From Acidobacteriota bacterium (GTDB taxonomy: Bacteria > Acidobacteriota > Terriglobia > Terriglobales > Acidobacteriaceae), in the NCBI GenBank assembly GCA_031296105.1, contig JARLGJ010000020.1:1-64000 (forward strand): a DNA stretch of 64,000 nt, given 5' to 3'. Shown piece after piece: positions 25,766 to 34,406 of this stretch; the stretch's first letter is position 1; every line of letters begins with the position of its first letter. The notes beneath the pieces were generated by a model. It was not told where the DNA came from. It was given only the letters and a program-made list of their open reading frames with translations, and searched no databases. The position numbers and the translations under genes are program-made.

Positions 25766-26182
25766 CTATTGCACTTTTGGCGGGTGGTGGTCGATGTCGT
25801 ACTCCAGGCCATCCTTGGCGTGGCGCGCGGCGTGGCACTCGTCGCAGGGACACCATGCACGCAGGTAATCCCACGAGTAGATGCCGTGCTGGTGGCCATC
25901 GTTCCAGGTAAAGCGGATGGCGTAATTGCCCACCATGGCCACCTCAGTGGGACGCAGCAGTGGCTTGTACATGGCAAACGGTCCGTCTTCGGAGGGCTTG
26001 ACGGGCTGATCGACGGCGCGGTGCTGTTTTTCTCGCTCCTCGTTACACAGGGCGCAGGGACAGGCGTCGCGCAGGTAAGCAAAGGTGTAGGTGGCGGCGT
26101 GGCCGTCTTCCCAGACAACGTCCATGGTGCTGCCGTTTGTCTTGTGGACCTTGATGGAGGCCGGCTGATGCAGAGTGTTCAT
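25766..26182 (-). CDS. DUF971 (GBBH-like N-terminal domain) protein
   Basis: Member of the DUF971 family, a small domain related to the N-terminus of gamma-butyrobetaine hydroxylase and linked in some bacteria to iron-sulfur cluster metabolism. The product (138 residues from ATG 26182) has the pattern VVWEDGHAATYTFAYLRDACPCALC near 20-44 and FTWNDGHQHGIYSWDYLRAWCPCDEC near 92-117, giving paired CPCxxC motifs that could bind metal. TAAACT lies seven bases before ATG 26182; an ATG two codons upstream (26188) is an alternative. Its upstream region is shared with the divergent rpmB promoter. Confidence 0.85.
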   Translation of the reverse strand: MNTLHQPASIKVHKTNGSTMDVVWEDGHAATYTFAYLRDACPCALCNEEREKQHRAVDQPVKPSEDGPFAMYKPLLRPTEVAMVGNYAIRFTWNDGHQHGIYSWDYLRAWCPCDECHAARHAKDGLEYDIDHHPPKVQ

Positions 26183-26273
26183 GCGCATTAGTTTAGCCCA
26201 ATCGGGGAGCAATGCGCCCAATCCTCCCAACGGCGCTGGAATCGCCCCGCTGGAAAGGATTTGGCGGCCCCGG

Positions 26274-26302
26274 TTGCCGAAATCCACAGGCTTGAGTAGA
26301 AT
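26274..26302 (+). promoter_or_regulatory. Candidate sigma70-type promoter of rpmB
   Basis: TTGCCG (26274-26279), 17-base spacer, TAGAAT (26297-26302). It would give a leader of about 145 bases before rpmB, long enough for leader regulation, though I see no recognised element in it. Confidence 0.45.
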
Positions 26303-26456
26303 TAATTGTTGGCGAGAAGCCTCAGTTTGTTCATTCAAGGTTCCGCGCGTTTCTTTTCCGGTGTGCGCCCAGAGCGCATCCTGCGCTGCAAGCAAGTCCT
26401 CATGGGGCCGGCAGCGATCCGAGAGCCCAAGCGGTTCCAACACTTTGGAGTGAGTC

Positions 26457-26651
26457 ATGGCACAGGTTTGTTCAGTCTGCGGCAAGGGTCCGCAGTTCGG
26501 AAATAACGTATCGCACGCGAACAACAAGAAGCGCCGCCGCTGGAACCCGAACCTTCATCCGGTGAAGGCCAAGGTGGAAGGCCAGAGCAACACAAAGAAG
26601 ATGCGCGTGTGCTCCAGCTGCCTGCGCGCGGGCAAGGTCACAAAAGCCTAG
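26457..26651 (+). CDS. rpmB: 50S ribosomal protein L28
   Basis: Structural protein of the large ribosomal subunit. The 64-residue product starts [20 protein letters not shown] and contains the family core [13 protein letters not shown]. It is the zinc-binding form, with CxxC pairs at CSVC (5-8) and CSSC (near 53-56). GGAG lies six bases before the ATG. Monocistronic, with a terminator downstream. Confidence 0.97.
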   Translation: MAQVCSVCGKGPQFGNNVSHANNKKRRRWNPNLHPVKAKVEGQSNTKKMRVCSSCLRAGKVTKA

Positions 26652-26740
26652 TTCGCCGCGCTGCCGCCCACCTCTGCCGCATAGCAGTTGGAGATGGGGC
26701 ACTAAAGGCATCAAGGGCATCGCAAGCACTTTTTTCGCAA

Positions 26741-26770
26741 AGGGCCTCCGCCGCCGCGGAGGCTTTTTGC
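26741..26770 (+). terminator. Rho-independent terminator after rpmB
   Basis: GCCTCCGC and GCGGAGGC form a GC-rich stem followed by TTTTTG. Confidence 0.88.
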
Positions 26771-26801
26771 TGCCCGTTTCCCCGGAGCAACGAAGTCCGC
26801 C

Positions 26802-28175
26802 ATGGTCACTACCTCGGAAATCCGCCGCGAAATGCCGGCGCTGCTGCACCTGGCCGTGCCCATAGTTCTGGGCGAAGTCGGCTGGATGGCGATGAACTTC
26901 GTGGACATTGCCATGATCGGCCGCGTCAGCCCCACGGCGCTGGCCGCCGTCAGCCTGGGGTCGGCCGTGTATGTGGCCTTCGCCATTCTGTGCGAAGGCT
27001 TGCTGCTGGGCTCGGATTCGCTGGTGTCGCAGGCCTTTGGCGCCGCGCGCAAGGATGACTGCATGCGCGTGCTGTGGGCGGGCATGCAAGTCGGGCTGCC
27101 AGCGGGAATTTTGTGCGCCGCGCTGGCAGGCTTCAGCGGCGGCCTGCTGGCTCCGTTCGGCATTGCACCGGAGATCGTGCGGCTGGCGCGTCCGTTTTTG
27201 TGGGTGATGGCCCTGGGGCTGCCCGCGCACATGATCTTTGCCGCCCAGCGCGTGTTCTTGCAGGGCGTACACCGGGTCAAGATCGTCTCCTTTGCCATGA
27301 TCTCGGCCAACCTGGTGAACTTCCTGGGCAACTGGTTGCTGATTTACGGCCACTGGGGCCTGCCGCGGATGGAAGCCACCGGCTCGGCGCTCTCCACTAC
27401 GCTGGCGCGCCTGTACATGATGCTGGTGCTGATGGTGTACGTGGGCTGGGTCAGCCGCCGTGAACAATGGCACCTGCTGCGCTATGCCGGGCGGATGTAC
27501 TGGGACCGCATTGGACAGATCATCCGGCTGGGCGGCCCGGCGGCCGTGCAGATTGCACTGGAGGTCGCGGTATTCTCCGCCAGCACGCTAACGGCCGGTA
27601 AGCTGGGCGCGGTGGCCGTCAGCGGACATCAGATCGCGCTGATGATGGCCTCCATGACCTTCATGGTCCCCCTGGGCGTCTCCCAGGCCACTAGCGTGCG
27701 GGTGGGCAACGCCGTGGGACGCCGCGACGCGCGCGCTGCCGGCATCAGCGGCTGGAGCGGACTGCTGTTGAGCGCGTCGTTTATGAGCTGTGCGGCCGTG
27801 ATGCTTTGGACCTTGCCCGTGCCCATCGCTCACATCTTCAGCCGCAATCCCGAGGTGGTGCGGGTGGGAGTTTCCCTGCTCTCGATTGCCGCGGTGTTTC
27901 AATTCTTTGACGGCGTGCAGGTCACGGCCATTGGCGCGATGCGCGGCTCCGGCAACACCAAGATTGCCATGCTGGCCGACCTGATCGGCTGGTGGGCGCT
28001 GGGATTCCCTCTGGGTGCATGGCTCTGCTTCCACCTGGGATGGGGCGTGCGCGGCATTTGGGTGGGCCTCAGCGCGGGATTGATTTCCATTGGCTGTGTG
28101 TTGGCCGTGGCCTGGTGGCGGCGCGTGCGCTGGCTGCATCGCACGCTGGGGGCAACTGGCCCGGCGCTTCGTTAG
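26802..28175 (+). CDS. MATE family multidrug efflux transporter
   Basis: Inner-membrane cation-coupled exporter. The 457-residue protein has about 12 membrane helices in two homologous halves; conserved pieces include the first-helix segment LAVPIVLGEVGWMAMNFVDI, QAFGAARKDD in the first half, and VPLGVSQATSVRVGNAVGR with QFFDGVQVTAIGAMRGSGNT in the second, as in the NorM/DinF type. Substrates are unpredictable from sequence. The ATG lacks a strong Shine-Dalgarno (GGAG is 14 bases away). It converges with the lipoprotein gene 22 bases downstream. Confidence 0.93.
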   Translation: MVTTSEIRREMPALLHLAVPIVLGEVGWMAMNFVDIAMIGRVSPTALAAVSLGSAVYVAFAILCEGLLLGSDSLVSQAFGAARKDDCMRVLWAGMQVGLPAGILCAALAGFSGGLLAPFGIAPEIVRLARPFLWVMALGLPAHMIFAAQRVFLQGVHRVKIVSFAMISANLVNFLGNWLLIYGHWGLPRMEATGSALSTTLARLYMMLVLMVYVGWVSRREQWHLLRYAGRMYWDRIGQIIRLGGPAAVQIALEVAVFSASTLTAGKLGAVAVSGHQIALMMASMTFMVPLGVSQATSVRVGNAVGRRDARAAGISGWSGLLLSASFMSCAAVMLWTLPVPIAHIFSRNPEVVRVGVSLLSIAAVFQFFDGVQVTAIGAMRGSGNTKIAMLADLIGWWALGFPLGAWLCFHLGWGVRGIWVGLSAGLISIGCVLAVAWWRRVRWLHRTLGATGPALR

Positions 28176-28197
28176 TGGCCTCGCGCTGAAGATTCGC

Positions 28198-28782
28198 CTA
28201 ATTGCTTTCCGTCCCCGTGTTGGGCAGGTCGAGGGCGACCAGCCCGTACTTGATCGCTGAGTCCTTCTTCTCGATGCCCACAATGTGCTGATGCAGTTTG
28301 CTGCCAGCCTTCAATTCAAGCTCGGCTTTGTCCGTGCCGCTGACGTGGACTTTGGTACCCTTGTTGTCGTCGGAGCAGGTCAGGCCTTCCCTCGTTTTGG
28401 TCAATTTGCCAATCGGCTGCTTGTCACGGCATTCCAGGACGTCGCCGAACTTCGCCAGTTCCTTCAGGTAGAAGGCGCGCACCTTGGCTTCGGAATCCGG
28501 CGTGGTGTAGCCAGCGGCCTTCACCTTCAGATGGAAATCGCCGAAGTGCATATCGACATCGGCGGAGTTGTCCTTGTCTTCCTTCACCGGCGAGGAACCG
28601 GGATAGACGGCCAGTCCGATCTCGGCCACGTTAGCGGCTTCGTCGGTGTTCACCTTCATGCCGCCGAAGGGCGTTTCGATCTTGACGTCCTTGTGGTCGC
28701 CGGCGCCCTTGCTCTCGATCTTGCAGGCGGTGACGGGCAGAATCAGCGTAATCATTAACGGCCAGAGGATGGTTGCGCGCAT
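28198..28782 (-). CDS. Hypothetical lipoprotein
   Basis: Unknown function. The 194-residue product has a lipoprotein signal peptide with lipobox LPVTAC (Cys near residue 20) and then a soluble domain with FGDFHLKVKAAGYTTPDSEAKVRAFYLKEL, reminiscent of periplasmic proteins that monitor or bind at the membrane face, but I cannot name the family. AGGAG lies six bases before ATG 28782; an upstream ATG at 28803 precedes that Shine-Dalgarno and is unlikely. Confidence 0.8.
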   Translation of the reverse strand: MRATILWPLMITLILPVTACKIESKGAGDHKDVKIETPFGGMKVNTDEAANVAEIGLAVYPGSSPVKEDKDNSADVDMHFGDFHLKVKAAGYTTPDSEAKVRAFYLKELAKFGDVLECRDKQPIGKLTKTREGLTCSDDNKGTKVHVSGTDKAELELKAGSKLHQHIVGIEKKDSAIKYGLVALDLPNTGTESN

Positions 28783-28856
28783 AACATTCTCCTCATTCTG
28801 CAAACTGATACGCGAAGCCGGGACAAAAGGTTCCAGACAACCCCGGCCATCGCTAT

Positions 28857-29237
28857 TTATTCGGCCAGGGCAATGCAGTCGATCTCAACGCGCACGTCCT
28901 TGGGCAGGCGGGCTACTTCCACCGTGGAGCGCGACGGCGCGGCCGTGGGGAAGAAGCGCTCATAGATATCGTTCATCGCCTTGAACTCGCCCATGTCCTT
29001 CAGGAACACGGTGGTGCGGACAACCTTCGCCAGGCTGCTGCCGGCTTCGCGCAGAATGGCTTCCAGGTTGCGCAGCACCTGCTCGGTCTGCTGCGGCACG
29101 CCGCCGTCCACAATCTGCTGGTTCGCGGGATCGACCGGGATCTGCCCGCTGACAAAGATGAATCCGTTGGCGCGGATGGCCTGCGAATACGGGCCAATGG
29201 CCGCCGGAGCGTGCGAAGTGGAAATAACGTCGCGCAT
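28857..29237 (-). CDS. ridA: RidA family reactive enamine/imine deaminase
   Basis: Hydrolyses reactive 2-aminoacrylate and related enamines released by PLP enzymes. The 126-residue product has the family features GPYSQAIRANGFIFVSGQIP, EQVLRNLEAILREAG and the catalytic-arginine segment KDVRVEIDCIALA. GGAGG lies close to the ATG. It is third in a likely minus-strand operon relA/spoT - membrane protein - ridA, with 58 bases to the preceding gene. Confidence 0.94.
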   Translation of the reverse strand: MRDVISTSHAPAAIGPYSQAIRANGFIFVSGQIPVDPANQQIVDGGVPQQTEQVLRNLEAILREAGSSLAKVVRTTVFLKDMGEFKAMNDIYERFFPTAAPSRSTVEVARLPKDVRVEIDCIALAE

Positions 29238-29295
29238 GAAGCCTCCTCGGGGGAAAACAATATTTTAGCCGAGATACAGCATGTCCGGCGGATGA

Positions 29296-29757
29296 TTAAG
29301 GGCGGATGGGTCCGAGCAGAAACAGATAGACCGCGGCGATCGCGTACACGGCCACCACAATCGGCAGGGCCGCGCCAAACAACTGCAGCGCCAGTCCGAG
29401 CAACGCAACCGCGGCACACAGCGACATGACGATGACCGAGTTGCGGCGCCAGCGCGCCAATGCCACGTCGTTGTGCGGATTGCGGCGCAGCTCGCCCAGC
29501 GAAGGCAGCACCGACGAATTGCGCAGCGTGTAGGCAAAGGTCAGCAGTGTGGTGGCAAAAATTACCGGCAGGTAGGTTCGGCTGCCCAAAGAACCCGCGC
29601 CCCGCCCCATGGTGAAACCGAAGGCGGCGCAGAAAACGATGACCAGCAGCAGCGAGCGCTGCGTGCCGCGCAGTCCGTTGTAGGCCTTTTGCACCGGCTC
29701 CAGAGCCGTTGGGACGCCGGAGGGATTGCTTTGCAGTTTTGCGGAGTAGCGCGACAT
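29296..29757 (-). CDS. Hypothetical membrane protein
   Basis: Not recognised. The 153-residue product has four probable membrane helices (about 35-52, 63-80, 105-124 and 128-148) with a short charged cytoplasmic-looking loop SLGELRRNPHNDVALARWRRN between the pairs. It starts six bases after the stop codon of the RelA/SpoT gene, so it is almost certainly co-transcribed and perhaps translationally coupled with it. Confidence 0.75.
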   Translation of the reverse strand: MSRYSAKLQSNPSGVPTALEPVQKAYNGLRGTQRSLLLVIVFCAAFGFTMGRGAGSLGSRTYLPVIFATTLLTFAYTLRNSSVLPSLGELRRNPHNDVALARWRRNSVIVMSLCAAVALLGLALQLFGAALPIVVAVYAIAAVYLFLLGPIRP

Positions 29758-29763
29758 AGGAAT

Positions 29764-31974
29764 TTAGGTGACCATCTTCAGCACGCGTTCGACGTTGTGC
29801 ACGCCGCCCACGCGCCGGATACCGGTGATGATGCGATTCAGGTGATTGACGTCGCGCGTATCGAGCACAATGTCGATGGTAGCCCGCGCGTTGCCGGTTT
29901 TGGCCTCGATGGAGCGAATGTTGGCTTCTTCGTTGCTGATGACTGCCGAAACGGCGGTGATGATGCCAGGACGGTCGTCGCTGGCCACGACCAATTTGAC
30001 CGGGTAGGCCGGCGGTGCGCCGACCAGCTTCGGCTCCTTGCTGGACCACTCAACGGCAATCTTGCGCTCCGGCTCGTACATCAGGTTCTGCACGTTGGAG
30101 CAGGTCTTGCTGTGCACGGCCACGCCCTTGCCGCGGGTGACGTAGCCGACAATCTCTTCCCCACGAATCGGGTTGCAACATCGCGCGCGATAAACCAGCA
30201 GGTCGTCGGTGCCGCGCACGGTGATGGCGCCGCCTTCGGCGCCGAAGGTGCGCTTGAGCGCCGCGTTCTGCTGCTCTTCTCCGCCCGGCGCCAGGTTGCT
30301 GCCCGGCACCACCTTGGCCAGCACGGAGCGCGCCGAGTATTTGCCGTAGCCGATGCCGGCCTGCAAGTCGTCCACGCGCGCCACGCCGTATTCGGCGGCG
30401 GCCCGCAGCAGGTCGGCGTCCTTGACGTCCTTGAGCGCGATGCGGTATTTGCGAGCTTCTTTTTCGATCAGCTTGCGGCCGATTTCGATGGCGCGCTCGC
30501 GCTGGTGGATGTTGAGCCAGTGCTTGATCTTTTGCCGCGCACGCGAGCTTTTGACCACCCCCAGCCAGTCGCGGCTGGGATTGTGCCCGGCCTGGGTCAT
30601 GATCTCCACGATGTCGCCCGAATGCAGCTTGGTGCGCAGGGGAACCATGCGTCCGTTGATCTTGGCGCCCACGCAGGTGTGGCCCACCTCGGTATGCACG
30701 GTGTAGGCAAAGTCGATGGTCGTGGCGTCGCGCGGCAGGATGACGACTTTTCCCTTGGGCGTGAAGGTGTACACCTCCTCGGGATAGAGGTCGATCTTCA
30801 GCGTGGAAAGGAACTCGCCGGGATCGGCCATCTCGCGCTGCCACTCCACCACCTGGCGCAGCCAGGAGAGGCGCTGCTCGTCGCGCGCGCTGATGGGGCC
30901 ATCCTTGTACTTCCAGTGCGCGGCAATGCCTTCTTCCGCCAGTTTGTGCATCTCTTCGGTGCGGATCTGCACTTCGAAGAGGTGGCCGCTTTCGCCGATG
31001 ACCGTGGTGTGCAGCGACTGGTAAAGATTGGGCCGCGGCATGGCAATGAAATCCTTGATGCGCCCCGGCACCGGACGCCATGCGTTGTGAATGATGCCCA
31101 GCACGGCGTAGCAGTCGTTGACCGAATAAGTGATCACGCGCAGAGCCATGACGTCGTACATCTGGTCGGGCGTAATCTTTTGCCGCAAAACTTTCTGGTA
31201 GATGGAGTACAGGCGCTTGAAGCGCGAGTCCACGCGCACTACGTTGATGCCAGCCTCTTTGAGCTTATGGCCAATGACCTCCACCATGTGCGCCAGCGCC
31301 GTCTCGCCGTCCTGGCGCAGGATGTCCACCTGCTTGACCACCGACTGGTAGCCCACGGGATCAACGTAGGGAAATGCGAGATCTTCCAGCTCGCCGCGCA
31401 CCTTGCCCATGCCCAGGCGGTGCGCCAGCGGCGCGTAGATCTCCAGCGTCTCCTTGGCGATTTTTACCTGGCGCTCCTTGGAGAGCGGCTCCAAGGTACG
31501 CATGTTGTGCAGACGGTCGGCCAGCTTGATGAGCACCACGCGAATGTCATCCACCATGGCCAGCATCATCTTGCGCACGTTTTCCGCCTGTGCTTCTTCG
31601 CGCGAGGCGAAGTCGATTTTGCTGATCTTGGTAACGCCCTCGACGATGTGCGCCACCTGCTCGCCAAACTTCTGGCGCAACAGCTCGGTGGTCACCGCCG
31701 TGTCCTCTACCGAGTCGTGCAGCAGGCCGGCGGCAATGGCCGTGGTGTCCAGCTTCATATCGGCCAGGAGGATGGCAACTTCAAGGGGATGAATCAGGTA
31801 AGGTTCGCCGGAGACGCGCAACTGCCCTTCATGGTTCTGGCGGGAGTATTCGAACGCGCGTTCTACGATTTCCAGATCGTCATTCGGGCGGTTTTCACGC
31901 ACGATCTGCAGCAAGTCGCGAAAGCGCTTGGCTGTTTGATCATTCGGCGCGACAGTCTCACCCGGACTAGCCAT
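29764..31974 (-). CDS. relA: Bifunctional (p)ppGpp synthetase/hydrolase (RelA/SpoT)
   Basis: Makes and degrades the stringent-response alarmone (p)ppGpp. The product (736 residues from ATG 31974) has the HD hydrolase domain with AAGLLHDSVEDT intact, the synthetase domain (YDVMALRVIT and GYQSLHTTVIG-like NLYQSLHTTVIGESG), a TGS domain (VYTFTPKGKVVILPRDATTIDFAYTVHTEVGHTC, listed here in parts), and a C-terminal ACT domain (VASDDRPGIITAVSAVIS). It is therefore expected to be Rel-type and bifunctional. TAGAAT lies five bases and GAGGAG twelve bases before ATG 31974; an ATG ten codons upstream (32004) has no such signals. Confidence 0.94.
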   Translation of the reverse strand: MASPGETVAPNDQTAKRFRDLLQIVRENRPNDDLEIVERAFEYSRQNHEGQLRVSGEPYLIHPLEVAILLADMKLDTTAIAAGLLHDSVEDTAVTTELLRQKFGEQVAHIVEGVTKISKIDFASREEAQAENVRKMMLAMVDDIRVVLIKLADRLHNMRTLEPLSKERQVKIAKETLEIYAPLAHRLGMGKVRGELEDLAFPYVDPVGYQSVVKQVDILRQDGETALAHMVEVIGHKLKEAGINVVRVDSRFKRLYSIYQKVLRQKITPDQMYDVMALRVITYSVNDCYAVLGIIHNAWRPVPGRIKDFIAMPRPNLYQSLHTTVIGESGHLFEVQIRTEEMHKLAEEGIAAHWKYKDGPISARDEQRLSWLRQVVEWQREMADPGEFLSTLKIDLYPEEVYTFTPKGKVVILPRDATTIDFAYTVHTEVGHTCVGAKINGRMVPLRTKLHSGDIVEIMTQAGHNPSRDWLGVVKSSRARQKIKHWLNIHQRERAIEIGRKLIEKEARKYRIALKDVKDADLLRAAAEYGVARVDDLQAGIGYGKYSARSVLAKVVPGSNLAPGGEEQQNAALKRTFGAEGGAITVRGTDDLLVYRARCCNPIRGEEIVGYVTRGKGVAVHSKTCSNVQNLMYEPERKIAVEWSSKEPKLVGAPPAYPVKLVVASDDRPGIITAVSAVISNEEANIRSIEAKTGNARATIDIVLDTRDVNHLNRIITGIRRVGGVHNVERVLKMVT

Positions 31975-32092
31975 ATCTGATTCTAGCTCCTCGGGCACTA
32001 CCATGACACGCGCAAACTCGGGCGAATGAATAGCCTACCCCCAGTTGCATCCAACGCCGCCTGGACTGAGAATGATTCGCAGGAGAAGGTCG

Positions 32093-32986
32093 ATGAAAGT
32101 CCTGGTAAGCGGTGCCAGCGGATTGATTGGCCAGAAGGTTCTGTCTCTGCTGCGGGAGCAGGGCGAGGTTGCGCACAGGCTGGTACGCGGTACCGTCCGC
32201 GAGATGAGCGACGTTCCCTGGCAGCCTTCCACGCCGCTTGCGCCGGGCAATTTGGCCGAGTACGACGCCATTCTGCACTTGGCGGGACGCAACGTGGGCA
32301 CCTACTGGACCGACCGCGCGCGGCAGGAGATCTTGGACAGCCGCGTGGAGGGCACACTGAACCTGGCCCAGGCGGCGGCGCATTCTTACCGCAAAACAGG
32401 GCGGCCGCGGGCCATGGTCTGCGCCTCGGCCATTGGTTACTACGGCAGCCGCGGGGACGATCCGCTGACCGAAGACAGCGAGGCGGGACTGGGCTTTTTG
32501 GCCAATGTTTGCCGCCAGTGGGAGGAATCGGCGCTGCCGGCCGCCATGGCCGGAGTGCGCGTGGCGCATCTGCGCACCTCCATTGTGCTGAGTCCCGCGG
32601 GCGGCGCGCTGACCAAAATGCTGCCCGCCTTTAAGCTGGGCGTGGCCGGAAAGCTGGGCAGCGGCCGCCAGTGGTGGAGCTGGGTAAGTCTGCACGACGC
32701 GGCGCGCGCGTACCTTTTTGCCCTGGAAAACGAGCGCGCCCACGGCGCGTTGAACCTGGCCGCGGCTTCGGCCACGAATGCCGAATTCACCCGCACCCTG
32801 GGCCGGGTGCTGCATCGCCCCACGTTTTTATCGGTGCCGGCGTTTGCCCTGCGCCTGGTGGGCGGAGACATGGCCGAGGAAATGTTGTTGGCCAGCCAAA
32901 AGGTTCTGCCGCAACGGCTGCTGGAACTGGGCTTTGCCTTCGAGGATCACGACCTGGAAGCCACGCTGCGCAGCCTGCTGCAATAA
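32093..32986 (+). CDS. TIGR01777 family NAD-dependent epimerase-like protein
   Basis: SDR-fold protein of the TIGR01777 (YfcH/SDR39U1) family; substrate unknown. The 297-residue product has the Rossmann motif VLVSGASGLIGQKVL at the N-terminus, the family phrase AILHLAGRNVGTYWTDRARQEI, active-site-like SAIGYYGSRGDDPLTEDS, and the C-terminal DUF1731-like part ending KVLPQRLLELGFAFEDHDLEATL. AGGAG lies seven bases before the ATG. It is divergent from the RelA/SpoT gene across about 120 bases. Confidence 0.92.
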   Translation: MKVLVSGASGLIGQKVLSLLREQGEVAHRLVRGTVREMSDVPWQPSTPLAPGNLAEYDAILHLAGRNVGTYWTDRARQEILDSRVEGTLNLAQAAAHSYRKTGRPRAMVCASAIGYYGSRGDDPLTEDSEAGLGFLANVCRQWEESALPAAMAGVRVAHLRTSIVLSPAGGALTKMLPAFKLGVAGKLGSGRQWWSWVSLHDAARAYLFALENERAHGALNLAAASATNAEFTRTLGRVLHRPTFLSVPAFALRLVGGDMAEEMLLASQKVLPQRLLELGFAFEDHDLEATLRSLLQ

Positions 32987-33043
32987 TTCGGAAAATCCGT
33001 TTGACCTGTCTAACGCTCAAGGGTGGACGCTGGAGTTGTGCTT

Positions 33044-33571
33044 ATGACGTTGACTGTCTCACAAATGTCCCGGCTGTGCGGCCTGAGTCGCACGACGCTG
33101 CTGTACTACGAATCCATCGGACTGCTGAAGCCCGCGGGACGTAGCCGCGGCAACTACCGGCGCTATACGGCCAGTCAGGTGGAACGCTTGAAGGCCATTT
33201 GCGCCTACCGCGACGCCGGACTGCGACCGGCCGACATCCGGCAACTGCTGGAGGAACGCTCCAACAAAGCCTCGGCGGTGCTGAAGCGGCGGCTGGTGGA
33301 ACTGGACGAGGAAATGGCCCGGCTGCATGAGCACCAGACGGCCATTCTGCGGTTGCTGGCCGCGGAAGATGGCTCATGGAGGACAGCGAAAATGACCAAG
33401 GAAAAATGGGTGGAGATCATGCACGCGGCCGGAATGACCGAAGAGCAGATGCGGCAGTGGCACAAACAGTTCGAGCAGCAGGCTCCGGACGAGCACCAAC
33501 AGTTTCTAGAATATTTGCAAATCGCAGCGCCGGAAGTCAGTAAGATCCGCACCTGGAGCCGCGAGGCGTAA
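33044..33571 (+). CDS. MerR family transcriptional regulator
   Basis: DNA-binding regulator of the MerR type. The 175-residue product has the N-terminal winged helix (VSQMSRLCGLSRTTLLYYESIGLLKPAGR), a dimerising helix (about 75-110) and a C-terminal helical domain of about 50 residues (TKEKWVEIMHAAGMTEEQMRQW) that resembles antibiotic- or organic-ligand-sensing MerR proteins more than metal sensors; no metal-binding cysteines are present at the usual sites. GGAG is eight bases before ATG 33044; a GTG at 33023 is less likely. Target genes are not evident nearby. Confidence 0.88.
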   Translation: MTLTVSQMSRLCGLSRTTLLYYESIGLLKPAGRSRGNYRRYTASQVERLKAICAYRDAGLRPADIRQLLEERSNKASAVLKRRLVELDEEMARLHEHQTAILRLLAAEDGSWRTAKMTKEKWVEIMHAAGMTEEQMRQWHKQFEQQAPDEHQQFLEYLQIAAPEVSKIRTWSREA

Positions 33572-33582
33572 CAAACGAACCG

Positions 33583-33690
33583 GTGTGCCCCAGGTTCGAC
33601 GCGCGTGTTGTGCGCGGCTAACCTGGGAACGTCTTCCGATTCTCGTCCCAGGGTAACCGCCAAAAACAGGCGGTGAACCTGGGGCACACC
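33583..33690. repeat. Head-to-head pair of CCCCAGGTT-family repeats
   Basis: One unit at about 33583-33630 (inner arms CGCGCG/CGCGCG) and an oppositely oriented unit at about 33646-33690 (inner arms ACCGCC/GGCGGT) 15 bases apart, in the gap between the convergent MerR-regulator and ybaK genes. Confidence 0.88.
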
Positions 33691-33713
33691 GTACTTGGGC
33701 ACAACTTTGTTGG

Positions 33714-34193
33714 TTAATGTTTTTCGCGCGAGATTTCGCCGACCGTGGCCGCGGTGGCGCGCAGGTAGTCGGCCGGGGCAATAACGATCTGCAATCCGCG
33801 CTGCCCGGCCGAGACGCACACCGAGTCCCACAGTTCCATGGTCTCATCCACAAACACCGGATAATCCTTTTTCATGCCCAGGGCGGTAACACCGCCGCGG
33901 ATGTATCCGGTGACGGATTGCACCTCTTTCAACGGCAGCATTTCAATCTTGCGGTCTCCGGTGAGATGCGCCAGGGCTTTGAGGTCGAGTTCGTAGCTGC
34001 CGGGAATGACCGCGACGGCAATGCCGTTGCGGTCTCCGCGCAGGGAGAGCGTCTTGAAGACCTGCTCCGTTGGCAAGCCGACTTTGGCGGCAACGTTTTC
34101 CGCCGAAAGATCGCCGGGATCGACCTTGTACTCGCGCAGTTCGTAGTGAATGCCGAGCGAATCCAGAATGCGGCAGGCGTTCGTCTTGCTCAT
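33714..34193 (-). CDS. ybaK: Cys-tRNA(Pro)/Cys-tRNA(Cys) deacylase YbaK
   Basis: Trans-editing enzyme that hydrolyses mischarged Cys-tRNA(Pro). The 159-residue product has the YbaK/EbsC core: a leading NACRILDSLGIHYELREY, VFKTLSLRG, VAVIPGSYELDLKALA, the lysine-bearing KIEMLPLKEVQSVTGYIRGGVTALG and DETMELWDSVCVSAGQRGLQIVI-type end. The start MSKTNAC at 34193 matches the family; a longer in-frame start 14 codons upstream is unlikely. Confidence 0.93.
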   Translation of the reverse strand: MSKTNACRILDSLGIHYELREYKVDPGDLSAENVAAKVGLPTEQVFKTLSLRGDRNGIAVAVIPGSYELDLKALAHLTGDRKIEMLPLKEVQSVTGYIRGGVTALGMKKDYPVFVDETMELWDSVCVSAGQRGLQIVIAPADYLRATAATVGEISREKH

Positions 34194-34238
34194 ACAATTA
34201 TTCAAGCACCGCGACGGCGCAAATGCCAAATGCACATT

Positions 34239-34346
34239 GTGCCCCAGAGCCTGCCCTGAGCTTGTCGAAGGGGGCGACGCGCGTTCTGCGCGCGCCTAAC
34301 CTGGGCATCGATGGAATAGGGATCCTTCACTTCGTTCAGGATGACA
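34239..34346. repeat. Nested composite of dispersed repeats
   Basis: A CCCCAGGTT-family unit (about 34239-34305) has its left arm interrupted at CCCCAG by a different repeat word, CCTGAGCTTGTCGAAGG (about 34255-34271). A further repeat-like piece, GATCCTTCACTTCGTTCAGG, follows at 34321-34340. Confidence 0.72.
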
Positions 34347-34351
34347 GCGCA

Positions 34352-34383
34352 AAAGAAAATCCCGGACTGACATGCAGTCCGGG
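34352..34383 (-). terminator. Rho-independent terminator after gltX
   Basis: CCCGGACTG and CAGTCCGGG form a perfect 9-bp stem; on the minus strand the stem is followed by ATTTTCTTTT. Confidence 0.87.
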
Positions 34384-34406
34384 AGATGAATCCACTCCTC
34401 GCGCGC

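Noticed and set aside
29473..31980. 835-codon plus-strand frame opposite the RelA/SpoT gene
   Set aside because: Antisense shadow; the minus-strand enzyme is unambiguous.
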